64,000 bases of DNA from an uncultured Lachnospiraceae bacterium (GCA_947172645.1 CAMWBY010000001.1:1-64000), one strand, 5' to 3'; positions 41,912 through 50,430 are shown, counted from the first letter of the stretch. Translations and numbers: made by a program. Notes: generated by a model from the sequence alone, not told the origin.

Positions 41912-42943
41912 CTATGTTGAAATATTTTTAAAACCCTTCCCGGAAAACGAAATATGTTTAAAATAACTTATCACCACTAATATTATAACGAAATAAATGT
42001 AAGCATACCATACCGAACGAAAACTAAATTTGGAGCAGTCCAGCGCAAAAATAAGCAAATTACTAAACAGCAGGTAGTACAAAGAATCAGCGCCCACCCG
42101 CCCTAGCCAGGCCGCCGCCCGTTTCACCGGAGTAAACCGTACCGCCTCCATCCGGCATGACAGCAGATAATACAGATACACAAACAAACAACCGCCGCAC
42201 AAATACCAGGCTGACAGCGGGAACCGCTGCGGCATATAGCCTGTCATCGCATAACAGGCAATACTGGGAACCCCCAGGAAAATACACAGGGTAAGTATAC
42301 GCCAATCCCACCAGATTTCTTTCTTGCTAAACCATATTCCTGCCGCAAAAAAGAAACCATACTGCACCACCGGAAAAGTCACATAATGCCCGGAACCGAC
42401 AAACAGGGCAAGCCAGGAATTGCCTACCAAGTCATAGGGTATGAAACACGCCGACACGCTGATAAACGCCACGCATGCCAGAATTTTTCCATTCATTTTA
42501 CTAAATACCGGAAAGCACAAAATCCCAACAAGGAGCATCGCCGCAAAAGAAGCCAGAAACTCCGACCACCCCGGATACTTGTGCAGGGTCAGAACTTCCA
42601 TAATAAAATCAATACGGAAAATCTTACCCTCCACAAGCGCCACGTAGGCGATTCCTGATAAATAAAATGCAGCCAGGATGCGCAGCGCATTTTTTCCCAT
42701 CTTCTTCGCAGCGTTCCTCCAATTTCCCTGGAAATATGCCATATTCCCGACATACCCGAAGCAGAACACAAACCCGGGAAACGTAGCTATATTAATCATG
42801 TTGACCAAAAATCCCTGTACCAAATCCTGCTCTTTGCCAAAGAATTGGATAGAATGACACAAAATCATGGCCACTGTCAGCAACCCTTTTAAAATGTCTA
42901 TTTCTCTTTTTCTTCCTATTATAATACACCTGTCATCGCCCAT
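41912..42943 (-). CDS. membrane acyltransferase-3-like protein
   Basis: 343 aa from the ATG at 42943 (GGAG 5 nt upstream). After REIDILKGLLTVAMILCHSIQFFG, where the His in a first helix fits acyltransferase family 3, there are about ten hydrophobic helices (FPGFVFCFGYVGNMAYF; FLASFAAMLLVGILCFPVF; YLCGGCLFVYLYYLL). It lies between the transporter permeases and the glycosidase on the same strand. It may acetylate a surface or substrate sugar, but only the general fold class is supported. Confidence 0.6.
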   Translation of the reverse strand: MGDDRCIIIGRKREIDILKGLLTVAMILCHSIQFFGKEQDLVQGFLVNMINIATFPGFVFCFGYVGNMAYFQGNWRNAAKKMGKNALRILAAFYLSGIAYVALVEGKIFRIDFIMEVLTLHKYPGWSEFLASFAAMLLVGILCFPVFSKMNGKILACVAFISVSACFIPYDLVGNSWLALFVGSGHYVTFPVVQYGFFFAAGIWFSKKEIWWDWRILTLCIFLGVPSIACYAMTGYMPQRFPLSAWYLCGGCLFVYLYYLLSCRMEAVRFTPVKRAAAWLGRVGADSLYYLLFSNLLIFALDCSKFSFRSVWYAYIYFVIILVVISYFKHISFSGKGFKNIST

Positions 42944-42985
42944 AAGCACTCCGTATTTTTCATAAAGCTTCTATTCGGCATCCAT

Positions 42986-43813
42986 TTAACCTTTCACCGC
43001 ACCTGCCGTAATACCCGCAACAATCTGCTTCTCAAATATAATGTAGATAATAATCATTGGCAGGGAAGCCACCATACTTGCAGTCAGAGGACGTACATAG
43101 TCCACCGTATAAGTACCCGCAAAAGTCGGAATACCGATTGGAAGCGTGAACAGTTCTTCACTCATGGCACACAGCAACGGCCACAAATAATTATTCCAAC
43201 TTCCGATAAAGGAGAAAATGCACACCGTGGAAATAATCGTCTTGGACAGCGGCAGGGCAATCACGAAAAAGGTTTTCAGTTCGCTCGCCCCGTCAATCCT
43301 GGCCGCCTCCAAAAGCTCCGTGGGAAGCCCTTTGAAGAACGAAACCATAATAATCAACGTCATCGAGCCCGCAATGGATGGCAGAATCATGCCCGCATAA
43401 CTGTCAATCAGATGCATTCCGTTGACTGTAATGAATAGCGGAACAATCGTAGCCTCTCCCGGAACCATCAGTCCAAGCATAAAATACATAAATACAACAT
43501 TGCTTCCTTTGAACGGCAGTTTCGCTAGCGCATAAGCCGCAAGAGCCGAGAAAATCACCGTCAACCCCGTAGTGACCACAGCGATAATCAAACTGTTTTT
43601 CAGCCAGGTTGGCACGGACGAGTTCATAACAATCTCCGGATAATTCTGTAATGTATACGGCGGCGTAAACCAGTCAAATACAGATACAATCTGTTTTCCC
43701 TCAATCTGGAAGGATACGGCGAGAGCCCATACGACAGGGCCGATAAAAAGTACGGCCAGGAAAATCGATATCACATTCAATACCCAGTAACCGGGTGTTT
43801 TCTTCTTAATCAT
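42986..43813 (-). CDS. carbohydrate ABC transporter permease (MalG-type)
   Basis: 275 aa with six membrane helices (VISIFLAVLFIGPVVWALAV; LIIAVVTTGLTVIFSALAAYALA; and others). The EAA loop reads ELLEAARIDGASELKTFFVIALPLS near residue 180, which binds the ATPase. It follows the partner permease after 1 nt. No ATPase gene is in the cluster, as usual for CUT1 systems that share an MsmK-type ATPase encoded elsewhere. Confidence 0.92.
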   Translation of the reverse strand: MIKKKTPGYWVLNVISIFLAVLFIGPVVWALAVSFQIEGKQIVSVFDWFTPPYTLQNYPEIVMNSSVPTWLKNSLIIAVVTTGLTVIFSALAAYALAKLPFKGSNVVFMYFMLGLMVPGEATIVPLFITVNGMHLIDSYAGMILPSIAGSMTLIIMVSFFKGLPTELLEAARIDGASELKTFFVIALPLSKTIISTVCIFSFIGSWNNYLWPLLCAMSEELFTLPIGIPTFAGTYTVDYVRPLTASMVASLPMIIIYIIFEKQIVAGITAGAVKG

Positions 43814-43814
43814 A

Positions 43815-44702
43815 TTAATCCTCCCCTCTATTCTGCAGAACCTGCTGTACGATAGACAGTACTAACAGAATCGCAAACAGCACATAAGACATAGCCGCCG
43901 CGTAGCCCATATTGTTCTTACCGAATGCCGTTTCATAGATATACTGGATTAACGGCCTCGTAGTAGAACCAGGTCCTCCTCCGGTAATCAACTGAATCTG
44001 TCCGAACACCTTGAAACATGCGATGAGCTGCAACAGTGAGACAAGCCAAATAGTCGGCTTTAACAGAGGAATCGTTATATAAAACAATTGCTGTTTACTT
44101 GTCGCCCCGTCAATCATCGCCGCCTCATAGATATCAAAAGAGATATCCTGCAGGGCGGAAAGATAAAGGAGCATACTAAAGCCAATCGTCCACCACACCG
44201 TCATAACCGATATGGTAATCCATACCAGGTTAGGGTCTTGCAGCCATTGTGGCTCTTCTGACGCCGCCAGTATTCCGGTCGCATGCAAAACGCCGTTGAC
44301 AAGTCCCCTGTATGGCGTAAATACATACTTCGCCACGAAGGATGCAACCGATACGGAAAGCACACTGGGGAGGTAAAAGATAATGCGCAGACTTTTCTTC
44401 ATTTTCGTGACACGGTTGGCAAGCATAGCCAGTACCATCGCCAGAATCACAAGCATAGGCGTCGTGATGATAACGAAGAAGGTCGTCGCTTTCAATGCTT
44501 TCCAGAAATTCTTATCCCCTATAAACTTCGCATAGTTATCAAACCCAATAAAGCTCTGTTTTCCCATCAAACCCCATTTATGTAAGCTTACATAGAACCC
44601 CTGGACAACCGGCCAAATCGTAAACACCGTATACAGGATAAAAAACGGAAGAATAAAGGCTACCGCCGTCAGGAAAGTTCTCCTCTTTCTTGCTTTACTC
44701 AT
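43815..44702 (-). CDS. carbohydrate ABC transporter permease (MalF-type)
   Basis: 295 aa from ATG 44702, with GAAGGG upstream; the track start is seven codons earlier without a ribosome site. Six helices start with RRTFLTAVAFILPFFILYTVFTIWPVVQGFYVS. The EAA loop is DIYEAAMIDGATSKQQLFYITIPLLKP near residue 205. It pairs with the MalG-type permease and the lipoprotein encoded before it. A hairpin terminator between the binding protein and this gene probably lowers permease expression relative to the binding protein. Confidence 0.92.
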   Translation of the reverse strand: MSKARKRRTFLTAVAFILPFFILYTVFTIWPVVQGFYVSLHKWGLMGKQSFIGFDNYAKFIGDKNFWKALKATTFFVIITTPMLVILAMVLAMLANRVTKMKKSLRIIFYLPSVLSVSVASFVAKYVFTPYRGLVNGVLHATGILAASEEPQWLQDPNLVWITISVMTVWWTIGFSMLLYLSALQDISFDIYEAAMIDGATSKQQLFYITIPLLKPTIWLVSLLQLIACFKVFGQIQLITGGGPGSTTRPLIQYIYETAFGKNNMGYAAAMSYVLFAILLVLSIVQQVLQNRGED

Positions 44703-44736
44703 AAACAAATCCCTTCCTTTCATACACCGAAACCAG

Positions 44737-44762
44737 AAAAGGGGAGCAAATCCATGCTCCCC
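44737..44762 (-). terminator. intra-operon terminator between binding protein and permeases
   Basis: Minus strand GGGGAGCA-TGGATT-TGCTCCCC followed by TTTTC. Perfect 8-bp stem with a short U-tract. Typical attenuation giving more binding protein than permease. Confidence 0.7.
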
Positions 44763-44780
44763 TCAACCTAATCAAAAAGC

Positions 44781-46205
44781 TTAGTCCAAATTGGATTCTA
44801 ATTCATCGTAAACTCCCTGAATAGCAGTGTCCACATCTGCCACATTCGTCCAATAAGTATTCAGATTCTCAATAATTCCATCTTTCATCGCATAGAAATG
44901 CGCGTTCTTGGAAGGCAATACCGCCGTCTGTAATGCTGACTTATAGCTGCTCCTGTACGGCATGCTCAGATATGCCTCGCTCTCCAATACGCTCATATTG
45001 GAAGGAATCTGTCCGGAACCTGCCCAGATTGCGCCGCCGTCGCCTGATGCGCCTACCAGGAATTCTACCGCTGCCAAGGACTCTTCCTCCGTCCTGTCCG
45101 GATTAACCGGAAGAATCATCGTATGGGAGTCAGCCCAACAGGAATCATTGTCAAACATCTTCGGCCATGCCTGCGCGCCGAATTTCAGGTTGTCTGTCTT
45201 CTCGAAAGCTCCTGTAGCCCATGTTCCGCAAGTAGCAAATGCCGCCTTGCCGCTCTGGAAAAGCTGCTGATGGTCGTCAATACCTTCCATTACATAGCCT
45301 TCCTCATACAAGGACTTCACAGCTTCCGCCGCTTTCTTGGCAATATCCATATCAAGAGTCACTTCCGTCCCGTCGTCATTTACGAGAGGTGTGCCGCCCA
45401 TCTGGAAATATGTTGCCCACCAGATACGATACGGGTCGTCTCCTGCATTGGTGATGGAAAGAGTCGTCTCGCCATCTTCCAGAACCGCCTTGCACTGGTC
45501 CATAATTGCTTTGAACTCATCCCAGCTGTTAATGTCAAGCTGTCCGTCTGCATTCAGCGCAACGCCCGCTCTCTCTAAAATGTCTGTATTGTAATAAAGT
45601 ATTTCAGCGTGTGTGTCCAACGGAATCGCATAAATATGTCCGTCAAAAGTTACGGAATCTATAGAGTTTGACGCATATACGGAATTGATATCAAATCCCA
45701 TCTGCTCAAGGTAAGAATCAATCGGCTCCACAACGCCCTGGTCTACAAGCTCAGGGAGTTTCGATACGTGGGATACGCCGATGTCAGGACCTTTGCCGGC
45801 AGCAACCGCAGTCTGCAGCTTCGTATAGTAATCCCCCCATACAAGCATGATGGACTGTACTTCCTTGCTCGGTCCTTTAGAATTGTAATCAGCAATAATA
45901 TCATCCATGAAACCGCCGTCACCGCCGCTGAACAGAGACCAGAACACCAATTTGTTCTCGTCAACCTGGACAGCTTCCGGGTTATTGACAGTTCCGTCTT
46001 CGTTCACATCTGCTGCATCCGCCGATTCCCCGGCATCCGCAGGCGCTTCTTCCGTATTACCCCCCCCCTCAGAAGTTTCGCTATCCGCCGGGGTTTCTGT
46101 ATTTGCAGTATCCGTTGTGCCTGCATTACCGTTTCCGCCGCATCCGGACAAAACGCCGGCTGTCATTGCCGCAGTCAATAATGCCGCTAACCATTTACGC
46201 TTCAT
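44781..46205 (-). CDS. sugar ABC transporter solute-binding lipoprotein
   Basis: 474 aa from ATG 46205 (AAGGAGG 9 nt upstream; the track start is 38 codons too early). The signal peptide MKRKWLAALLTAAMTAGVLSGCGG ends in a lipobox LSGC, so it is a lipoprotein. An acidic Thr/Glu-rich spacer follows, then the CUT1 binding-protein fold (KLVFWSLFSGGDGGFMDDIIADYN; YAIPLDTHAEILYYNTDIL; TCGTWATGAFEK). It delivers an oligosaccharide to the two permeases. It has its own promoter at 46343, separate from the upstream ArsR-type regulator. Confidence 0.93.
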   Translation of the reverse strand: MKRKWLAALLTAAMTAGVLSGCGGNGNAGTTDTANTETPADSETSEGGGNTEEAPADAGESADAADVNEDGTVNNPEAVQVDENKLVFWSLFSGGDGGFMDDIIADYNSKGPSKEVQSIMLVWGDYYTKLQTAVAAGKGPDIGVSHVSKLPELVDQGVVEPIDSYLEQMGFDINSVYASNSIDSVTFDGHIYAIPLDTHAEILYYNTDILERAGVALNADGQLDINSWDEFKAIMDQCKAVLEDGETTLSITNAGDDPYRIWWATYFQMGGTPLVNDDGTEVTLDMDIAKKAAEAVKSLYEEGYVMEGIDDHQQLFQSGKAAFATCGTWATGAFEKTDNLKFGAQAWPKMFDNDSCWADSHTMILPVNPDRTEEESLAAVEFLVGASGDGGAIWAGSGQIPSNMSVLESEAYLSMPYRSSYKSALQTAVLPSKNAHFYAMKDGIIENLNTYWTNVADVDTAIQGVYDELESNLD

Positions 46206-46342
46206 AATATAGTCCTCCTTCATCTGATTTCTGTTCGCTATACGGCCGTTTATAGCATTTTTACAATTTTTCTGTTTGTTTTTCTCTTGCAAAGATTGTA
46301 TGAATTTTATTAGAAACAAAAAAACTGTTGTTTTACGTTCTC

Positions 46343-46371
46343 AGAATATATTATACATAGCATTATGTCAA
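46343..46371 (-). promoter_or_regulatory. promoter of the sugar ABC operon
   Basis: Minus strand TTGACA (46366-46371), 17 bp, TATTCT (46343-46348), about 140 bp before the binding-protein ATG. The AT-rich leader 46206-46617 otherwise contains only a hairpin (AGGCAT/ATGCCT) that may terminate the regulator gene. Confidence 0.6.
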
Positions 46372-46617
46372 TGCATTTTCTGTTTTTTCCAAATATTTAG
46401 TTATTTTGTATACTTTTTGCAAAATAATAACAGAAAAATAATTTTAAAATTTAACGCTCATTTTTTATTATACAATAATCTTGTTGTTTTTATTGGCAGA
46501 ACTTTCCTGTACATATAGAAAAGGCATCCCCGGAATTTCTATCCTGAGAATGCCTCATATGTTTCAATCGTTTTCTTGCCTTTTTCCTCTTCTTCTTTGC
46601 CCCGAGTATCCGACGCG

Positions 46618-47538
46618 TCAGCATTCCAGGGAAAGTACAATATCCTGCGCATAGTCGCCAAAATTCTTACCGAAAATATTAAATCCGCCAATGTACTTGG
46701 CGTCTTCCCTGTTTCCGATGCGTACCGTCACATAAGACTTTCCGTTCAACTCAAGCTCATCCACCGTCACATCGCCTACGCGGCTTCCGTTCACATAGCA
46801 TCCATCCTGCGTCACTTCCCAACTGACCAACACTCCGTACTGTGTCGCGCCATTCGGCCATACGGCGCTGGTCAGCCTGCCGCGTCTGCTCCCAAAGTCG
46901 CCTGGGCTTGTCCACGTGCCGCAGTCTACGCCATTCATCCAAACCGTGATGTCTGATTTCCAGTCCTCACGGAACCCGGGAGCCTCCGAGCAGATTTCCA
47001 TTGTCAGGCAAATCCTTTTCACCTTATCATTGTTGAAAAGGCCATTGGCAAACTTGTATTCCACATATCCTGCCGATGTCCAGAGCAGCCCCGCATGAAT
47101 TCTCTCCGGAAGATAAAAGCTGTATTCCTGGTCCTCATTGCCAATCACGCCGTCGACGCCGCACAGCCCGCAAGTCGGCACTACGCTGCATTCCGAATAT
47201 GTTCCCACCGGCATTTCGCTGCTGAAAACCTCACGGACATTCTCATCTTTCCGAAGAAGCCTCACCGAAACAGAATCAATCTTCCTGCTGCATAATTTCG
47301 ACGAGCCTCTTGCCCCCGGCCGCTCCTCCATGCGGATAAGCCCCGCTTCCTCCAAAATCTTTAAATGGAACGCCGCACTGGATGCCGGAATGTCCATAAT
47401 CCGTGCGATATCCCCGATAATCAGGGAATCTACATATAATAGCTGTAAGATTTGCAGACGGATGGGGGAAGAAAACGCCCTTCCCAGTGCGCAGACTGCA
47501 TCTATATCATTTAATTCATAATTTTTGAATTTGGCCAT
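46618..47538 (-). CDS. ArsR-type regulator with large C-terminal domain
   Basis: 306 aa from ATG 47538 (GGAGGAAAAA upstream). Residues 15-90 are a winged helix: AVCALGRAFSSPIRLQILQLLYVDSLIIGDIARIMDIPASSAAFHLKILEEAGLIRMEERPGARGSSKLCSRK. Typical ArsR proteins stop near 110 residues; here about 200 more residues form a beta-rich region (YSFYLPERIHAGLLWTSAGYVEYKFANGLFNND; ITVWMNGVDCGTWTSPGDFG) that may sense a ligand. It lies directly upstream of the sugar transport operon and probably regulates it. Confidence 0.8.
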   Translation of the reverse strand: MAKFKNYELNDIDAVCALGRAFSSPIRLQILQLLYVDSLIIGDIARIMDIPASSAAFHLKILEEAGLIRMEERPGARGSSKLCSRKIDSVSVRLLRKDENVREVFSSEMPVGTYSECSVVPTCGLCGVDGVIGNEDQEYSFYLPERIHAGLLWTSAGYVEYKFANGLFNNDKVKRICLTMEICSEAPGFREDWKSDITVWMNGVDCGTWTSPGDFGSRRGRLTSAVWPNGATQYGVLVSWEVTQDGCYVNGSRVGDVTVDELELNGKSYVTVRIGNREDAKYIGGFNIFGKNFGDYAQDIVLSLEC

Positions 47539-47650
47539 TTTTTCCTCCATTCCGAAGCGTTTTCCGCTGAGGAGACGAGTGAAATATCAGATTTCGCTCT
47601 GCCATCATGGGTCAGAACAAGTTTGTCACAAATTTTATGTAGCAAATCCA

Positions 47651-47679
47651 ACTATAGCATACGGCGGACATAACGTCAA
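47651..47679 (-). promoter_or_regulatory. promoter of the ArsR-type regulator
   Basis: Minus strand TTGACG (47674-47679), 17 bp, TATAGT (47651-47656), about 110 bp before the ATG. Confidence 0.6.
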
Positions 47680-47751
47680 TTTTCATTTCGCCTTACATAT
47701 AAACCAATCATCCTGCGCTAATGTATGAGATATGATTGTGCCGTCACTCTT

Positions 47752-49026
47752 CTAACAATGGATACCATGCTTCTTCTGCAGCCGAATCACCCCGAATCCG
47801 GCCGCGCCGCCCACTGCCACCAACACAGCAAACCCAAACATCGTCAAGCGGATACGCTCCGGCATGACAAGCGCAGGTGTGACAAATGCAAAAAATCCGC
47901 AGCAAAGCCTGGAAAAACCATTGATAAATCCCTGCAGGGAAGTCCTTGCGCCTACCGGAAAAGATTCCTGAACCCATACCTTATACATCGCCTCTCCGCT
48001 AAACTGCCCGCCCGTGTTATAACAGCCGATACAGACTACAAGCGCCCACAAACTGCCTGCTCCAAGAGCCATACCGACCATAGCCAGGCACTGCACCACA
48101 ATGCCGGCCGCAAACAGCCTATTACGGTACTTGCCGCCTGAAGCTGCCGCAAAGAAAGAAATTGTCAGAAGCCCCAACAGATTCAGGACAATCCCCACTC
48201 CTGTGGCAAAGCCCTGGGATGCGTCCGCCTGTACCAGTGTGAAAGTCTGGAACTGCCCGAAAGTATTTGCAAGCAGATTACAACACACGTAGAAAACCAG
48301 GATTCCCAAAAATAAACCTCTGTATTTCATTCCGTCCGGCCCGTCTAGCAATTCTTTGACAGATAGTTCCTGCACCGCCGTCTGCGCCTCTTTCGCCTGT
48401 CCCAGGCGGTTCTCCTGCCGTAATCCGCTCCCCTGCTTTAATTTTCCTCTCCACACCACCGTGCCCAATGATATCGCGCATAAAATAGCAAAAACCATCC
48501 TCGCCCCCACCGTCCCCGACATGGCGGACACAACAAAAGAACAGATATAGGACAAAAAGATACCAACTTGCCAAAATACCTGCGTCGAGGAGACAAGGCG
48601 CGCCGCCGTGCCCTCGTCCTGGGCGGCGCGGGATACGACTGTCAGACTTACCGGCAAATCCGCTCCCGAAGCCACTCCCGTTACAATAACTCCTGTTAGC
48701 AGCATTCCAAAGCCCGTGGAACACACACAGACTGCCATGCCTGCAGCATAAAAAAGATTTAGCAGGCAAAATGCGCGGTTCAACCCAAATACCGCAGAAA
48801 TTTTTCCCGCAAAAAGAGAACCAAAGGCAATCGCAAACGTAAGCGCGCCTGACAATATCCCAATCTGCATATTATCCAATCCGAATCCCTTCTGCCATAC
48901 CGTAATAGTCGCCGAAAGCCCGATAATAACGCCTGAGCCAAGCATGGAGCCAAGTCCTGCCCCCACTGTTAACGGACGGTACTGCGCCATACCTGTTTGT
49001 GCCTTTTCCCTCATCATAAAACCCAC
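47752..49026 (-). CDS. MFS transporter
   Basis: 424 aa with about twelve hydrophobic helices. GLDNMQIGILSGALTFAIAFGSLFAGKISAVFGLNRAF is the first-loop MFS signature region (G-x-L-x-D-x-x-G-R variant), and ATGVGIVLNLLGLLTISFFAAASGGKYRNRLFAAG the mirrored loop of the second half. It stands between the ArsR-type regulator and the divergent Rrf2 gene. The substrate is unknown; proximity to the sugar locus or to Rrf2 does not settle it. Confidence 0.85.
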   Translation of the reverse strand: MGFMMREKAQTGMAQYRPLTVGAGLGSMLGSGVIIGLSATITVWQKGFGLDNMQIGILSGALTFAIAFGSLFAGKISAVFGLNRAFCLLNLFYAAGMAVCVCSTGFGMLLTGVIVTGVASGADLPVSLTVVSRAAQDEGTAARLVSSTQVFWQVGIFLSYICSFVVSAMSGTVGARMVFAILCAISLGTVVWRGKLKQGSGLRQENRLGQAKEAQTAVQELSVKELLDGPDGMKYRGLFLGILVFYVCCNLLANTFGQFQTFTLVQADASQGFATGVGIVLNLLGLLTISFFAAASGGKYRNRLFAAGIVVQCLAMVGMALGAGSLWALVVCIGCYNTGGQFSGEAMYKVWVQESFPVGARTSLQGFINGFSRLCCGFFAFVTPALVMPERIRLTMFGFAVLVAVGGAAGFGVIRLQKKHGIHC

Positions 49027-49103
49027 GCCTTTCCAAAGCCTGTAAACTTTATATCATCTGTAGTATAGCAGAAAAGGGAACGGTTAAAAAGCGTTATATT
49101 TTT

Positions 49104-49140
49104 TGTAATCATTGACATTACATCTAAACCAAAGTAAAAT
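49104..49140 (+). promoter_or_regulatory. rrf2 promoter with TGTAA-N9-TTACA operator
   Basis: TTGACA (49112-49117), 17 bp, TAAAAT (49135-49140). A dyad TGTAA (49104-49108) / TTACA (49118-49122) overlaps the -35. The same dyad around the same -35 occurs upstream of the NTF2-like gene at 50488. Confidence 0.7.
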
Positions 49141-49173
49141 AATTGATAAAAATATAGCAAGGAGGTAGCTACT

Positions 49174-49617
49174 ATGCAGATTTCAAGCCGATTTACATTG
49201 GCAATTCATATATTTGCCTGCATAGAGACATTTCAGGGTGAATATAAAGTGACCAGTGATTTTCTTGCCCAAAGCACCAATGTCAATCCCGTCATCATCC
49301 GTAAACTCCTGGGACAGTTAAAAAACGCCGACCTGATTGACGTGGCGCGTGGAACCGGAGGAACTACCGCCGCAAAACCGCTGAATGAAATAACTTTTCT
49401 GGATATATACCGTGCAGTGGATTGTATAGAGAACGGCGAACTGTTTCATTTTCATGAAAATCCCAGTACCGACTGTCCTGTGGGAAGGAATATCCACCAT
49501 ATCTTAGACGATAAACTCATTCGGATACAAGACGCCATGGAAAAAGAACTGGCGTCTATCACATTGGAAGACCTAAGGAAGGATACGCAAAAATATCTGG
49601 CAAATGAACATCCATAA
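49174..49617 (+). CDS. Rrf2-family transcriptional regulator
   Basis: 147 aa with AAGGAGGTAG before the ATG. MQISSRFTLAIHIFACIETFQGEYKVTSDFLAQSTNVNPVIIRKLLGQLKNADLIDVARGTGGTT is the Rrf2 winged helix, which is close to the B. subtilis YwnA type. Cys residues are few (CIENGELFHFHENPSTDCPVG), so an iron-sulfur cluster is unlikely. It probably represses itself and the NTF2-like protein gene at 50640 through the shared operator. Its last 50 nt are duplicated exactly 800 bp downstream. Confidence 0.85.
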   Translation: MQISSRFTLAIHIFACIETFQGEYKVTSDFLAQSTNVNPVIIRKLLGQLKNADLIDVARGTGGTTAAKPLNEITFLDIYRAVDCIENGELFHFHENPSTDCPVGRNIHHILDDKLIRIQDAMEKELASITLEDLRKDTQKYLANEHP

Positions 49618-49630
49618 AGACTATCTATAC
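49568..49630 (+). repeat. 63-bp direct repeat, left copy (rrf2 3' end)
   Basis: AAGACCTAAGGAAGGATACG and onward to CTATCTATAC matches 50368-50430 at 60 of 63 positions, at an offset of exactly 800 bp. It contains the last codons and stop of rrf2. The two copies bracket the toxin-antitoxin cassette. Confidence 0.9.
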
Positions 49631-50091
49631 TCCCTCAATTTTTCCAATATCGCCATAACGTCCGGCTGCGTTGGAGTGAATTTAATACCACGCTTTAACA
49701 TACCCATTATTTTTTTCGCTTTCTGCTCAACTTCTCTGGCAGTATGCTCACTCGTCAACATCAGATGATTCCCGGCGATTGTGTATTCCCGTTCTATGTA
49801 TTCTTCCGCTATCGGAAACATATCCTGTATCAGAAATGCACTCTCCCGGCTGTCGTCAAGTTTGACGATATGGAGAATGTCGCAAGGTTTCCCGGCTTGT
49901 TCTTTTTTCTCCATAATCCGCCTGTATTTATCAATGCGACTGGACAATGGTATCATCCAGTATATCCCGGTACTTGAATCTTCAAAACAGTAATAATGCG
50001 GTCTGTTTCCTGCCTTATTTCCTTTGAGATACGGGTCTGGTATATCTTCAAAAAATTTGTCCTTGATAATATAAAAGCCTGTTTTCTTCAT
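49621..50091 (-). CDS. cptN: type III toxin-antitoxin toxin, CptN-like RNase
   Basis: 156 aa from ATG 50091 (the track start lies inside the terminator). MKKTGFYIIKDKFFEDIPDPYLKGNKAGNRPHYYCFEDSSTGIYWMIPLSSRIDKY and ESAFLIQDMFPIAEEYIEREYTIAGNHLMLTSEHTAREVEQKAKKIMGM match the CptN family of type III toxins, endoribonucleases of the ToxN/AbiQ fold that process and are inhibited by their own repeat RNA. The upstream order promoter, tandem 45-nt repeats, weak terminator, toxin is the defining type III layout. Expected role: phage defence by abortive infection or stress response, which is inferred. Confidence 0.85.
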   Translation of the reverse strand: MKKTGFYIIKDKFFEDIPDPYLKGNKAGNRPHYYCFEDSSTGIYWMIPLSSRIDKYRRIMEKKEQAGKPCDILHIVKLDDSRESAFLIQDMFPIAEEYIEREYTIAGNHLMLTSEHTAREVEQKAKKIMGMLKRGIKFTPTQPDVMAILEKLREYR

Positions 50092-50110
50092 TTGCCTGTC
50101 CTCATTACGG

Positions 50111-50139
50111 AAAAGTCCCTCGCCTTGCGGCGAAGGACT
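50111..50139 (-). terminator. leaky terminator between antitoxin RNA and toxin
   Basis: Minus strand AGTCCTTCGCC-GCAA-GGCGAGGGACT followed by TTTTCC. An 11-bp stem (one mismatch) with a short U-tract, as expected for the partial terminator that sets RNA excess over toxin in type III systems. Confidence 0.8.
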
Positions 50140-50141
50140 AT

Positions 50142-50237
50142 ACTTTCGACCCAACCATTTATATACCGCATATCGGTCAGCGGTAAACTTTCAACCCGAC
50201 CATTTATATACCACATATCGGTCAGTGGTAAACTTTC
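50142..50237 (-). ncRNA. cptI: CptI-type antitoxin RNA: two 45-nt repeats plus a partial
   Basis: Two units, 50142-50186 and 50187-50231, each 45 nt, followed by the first 6 nt of a third (ACTTTC). The units differ at four positions. In the RNA (minus strand) ACCGC-TGACCGATAT-GCGGT in one becomes ACCAC-TGACCGATAT-GTGGT in the other: a compensatory G-C to A-U change that supports a stem. The loop GACC can pair with GGT(C/T) downstream, consistent with an H-type pseudoknot. Each unit would be cut by the toxin and bind it. A consensus promoter lies immediately upstream. Confidence 0.85.
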
Positions 50238-50248
50238 TTTGTACCTAC

Positions 50249-50277
50249 ATTCTAGCAAGTGCAAAGAGGAAAGTCAA
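50249..50277 (-). promoter_or_regulatory. promoter of the toxin-antitoxin transcript
   Basis: Minus strand TTGACT (50272-50277), 17 bp, TAGAAT (50249-50254). Transcription would begin near 50242, just before the first repeat. Confidence 0.8.
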
Positions 50278-50367
50278 TAAAGCTTTCCATGAAAATTTTA
50301 TGGAATATCCTCTCAAATTATTCCTATTTTACGAATAATCAAGCAAATTTATAATAATTACTCTCAA

Positions 50368-50430
50368 AAGACCTAAGGAAGGATACGCAAAAATATCTGG
50401 CAAGTGAACATCCATAAAAACTATTTATAC
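50368..50430 (+). repeat. 63-bp direct repeat, right copy
   Basis: Duplicate of the rrf2 3' end (49568-49630) with three substitutions. No rrf2 coding sequence precedes it, so it is a duplicated remnant marking the right edge of the cassette. Confidence 0.9.

Noticed and set aside
46062-46072. C-run in the binding-protein gene as a phase-variation tract
   Set aside because: It only encodes a Gly pair in the flexible spacer, the frame is intact, and similar low-complexity spacers are common after lipoboxes.
50142-50237. CRISPR array
   Set aside because: The tandem units are contiguous, without spacers, and lie directly before a type III toxin gene; they are antitoxin RNA repeats. No CRISPR array or cas gene was seen in the window.
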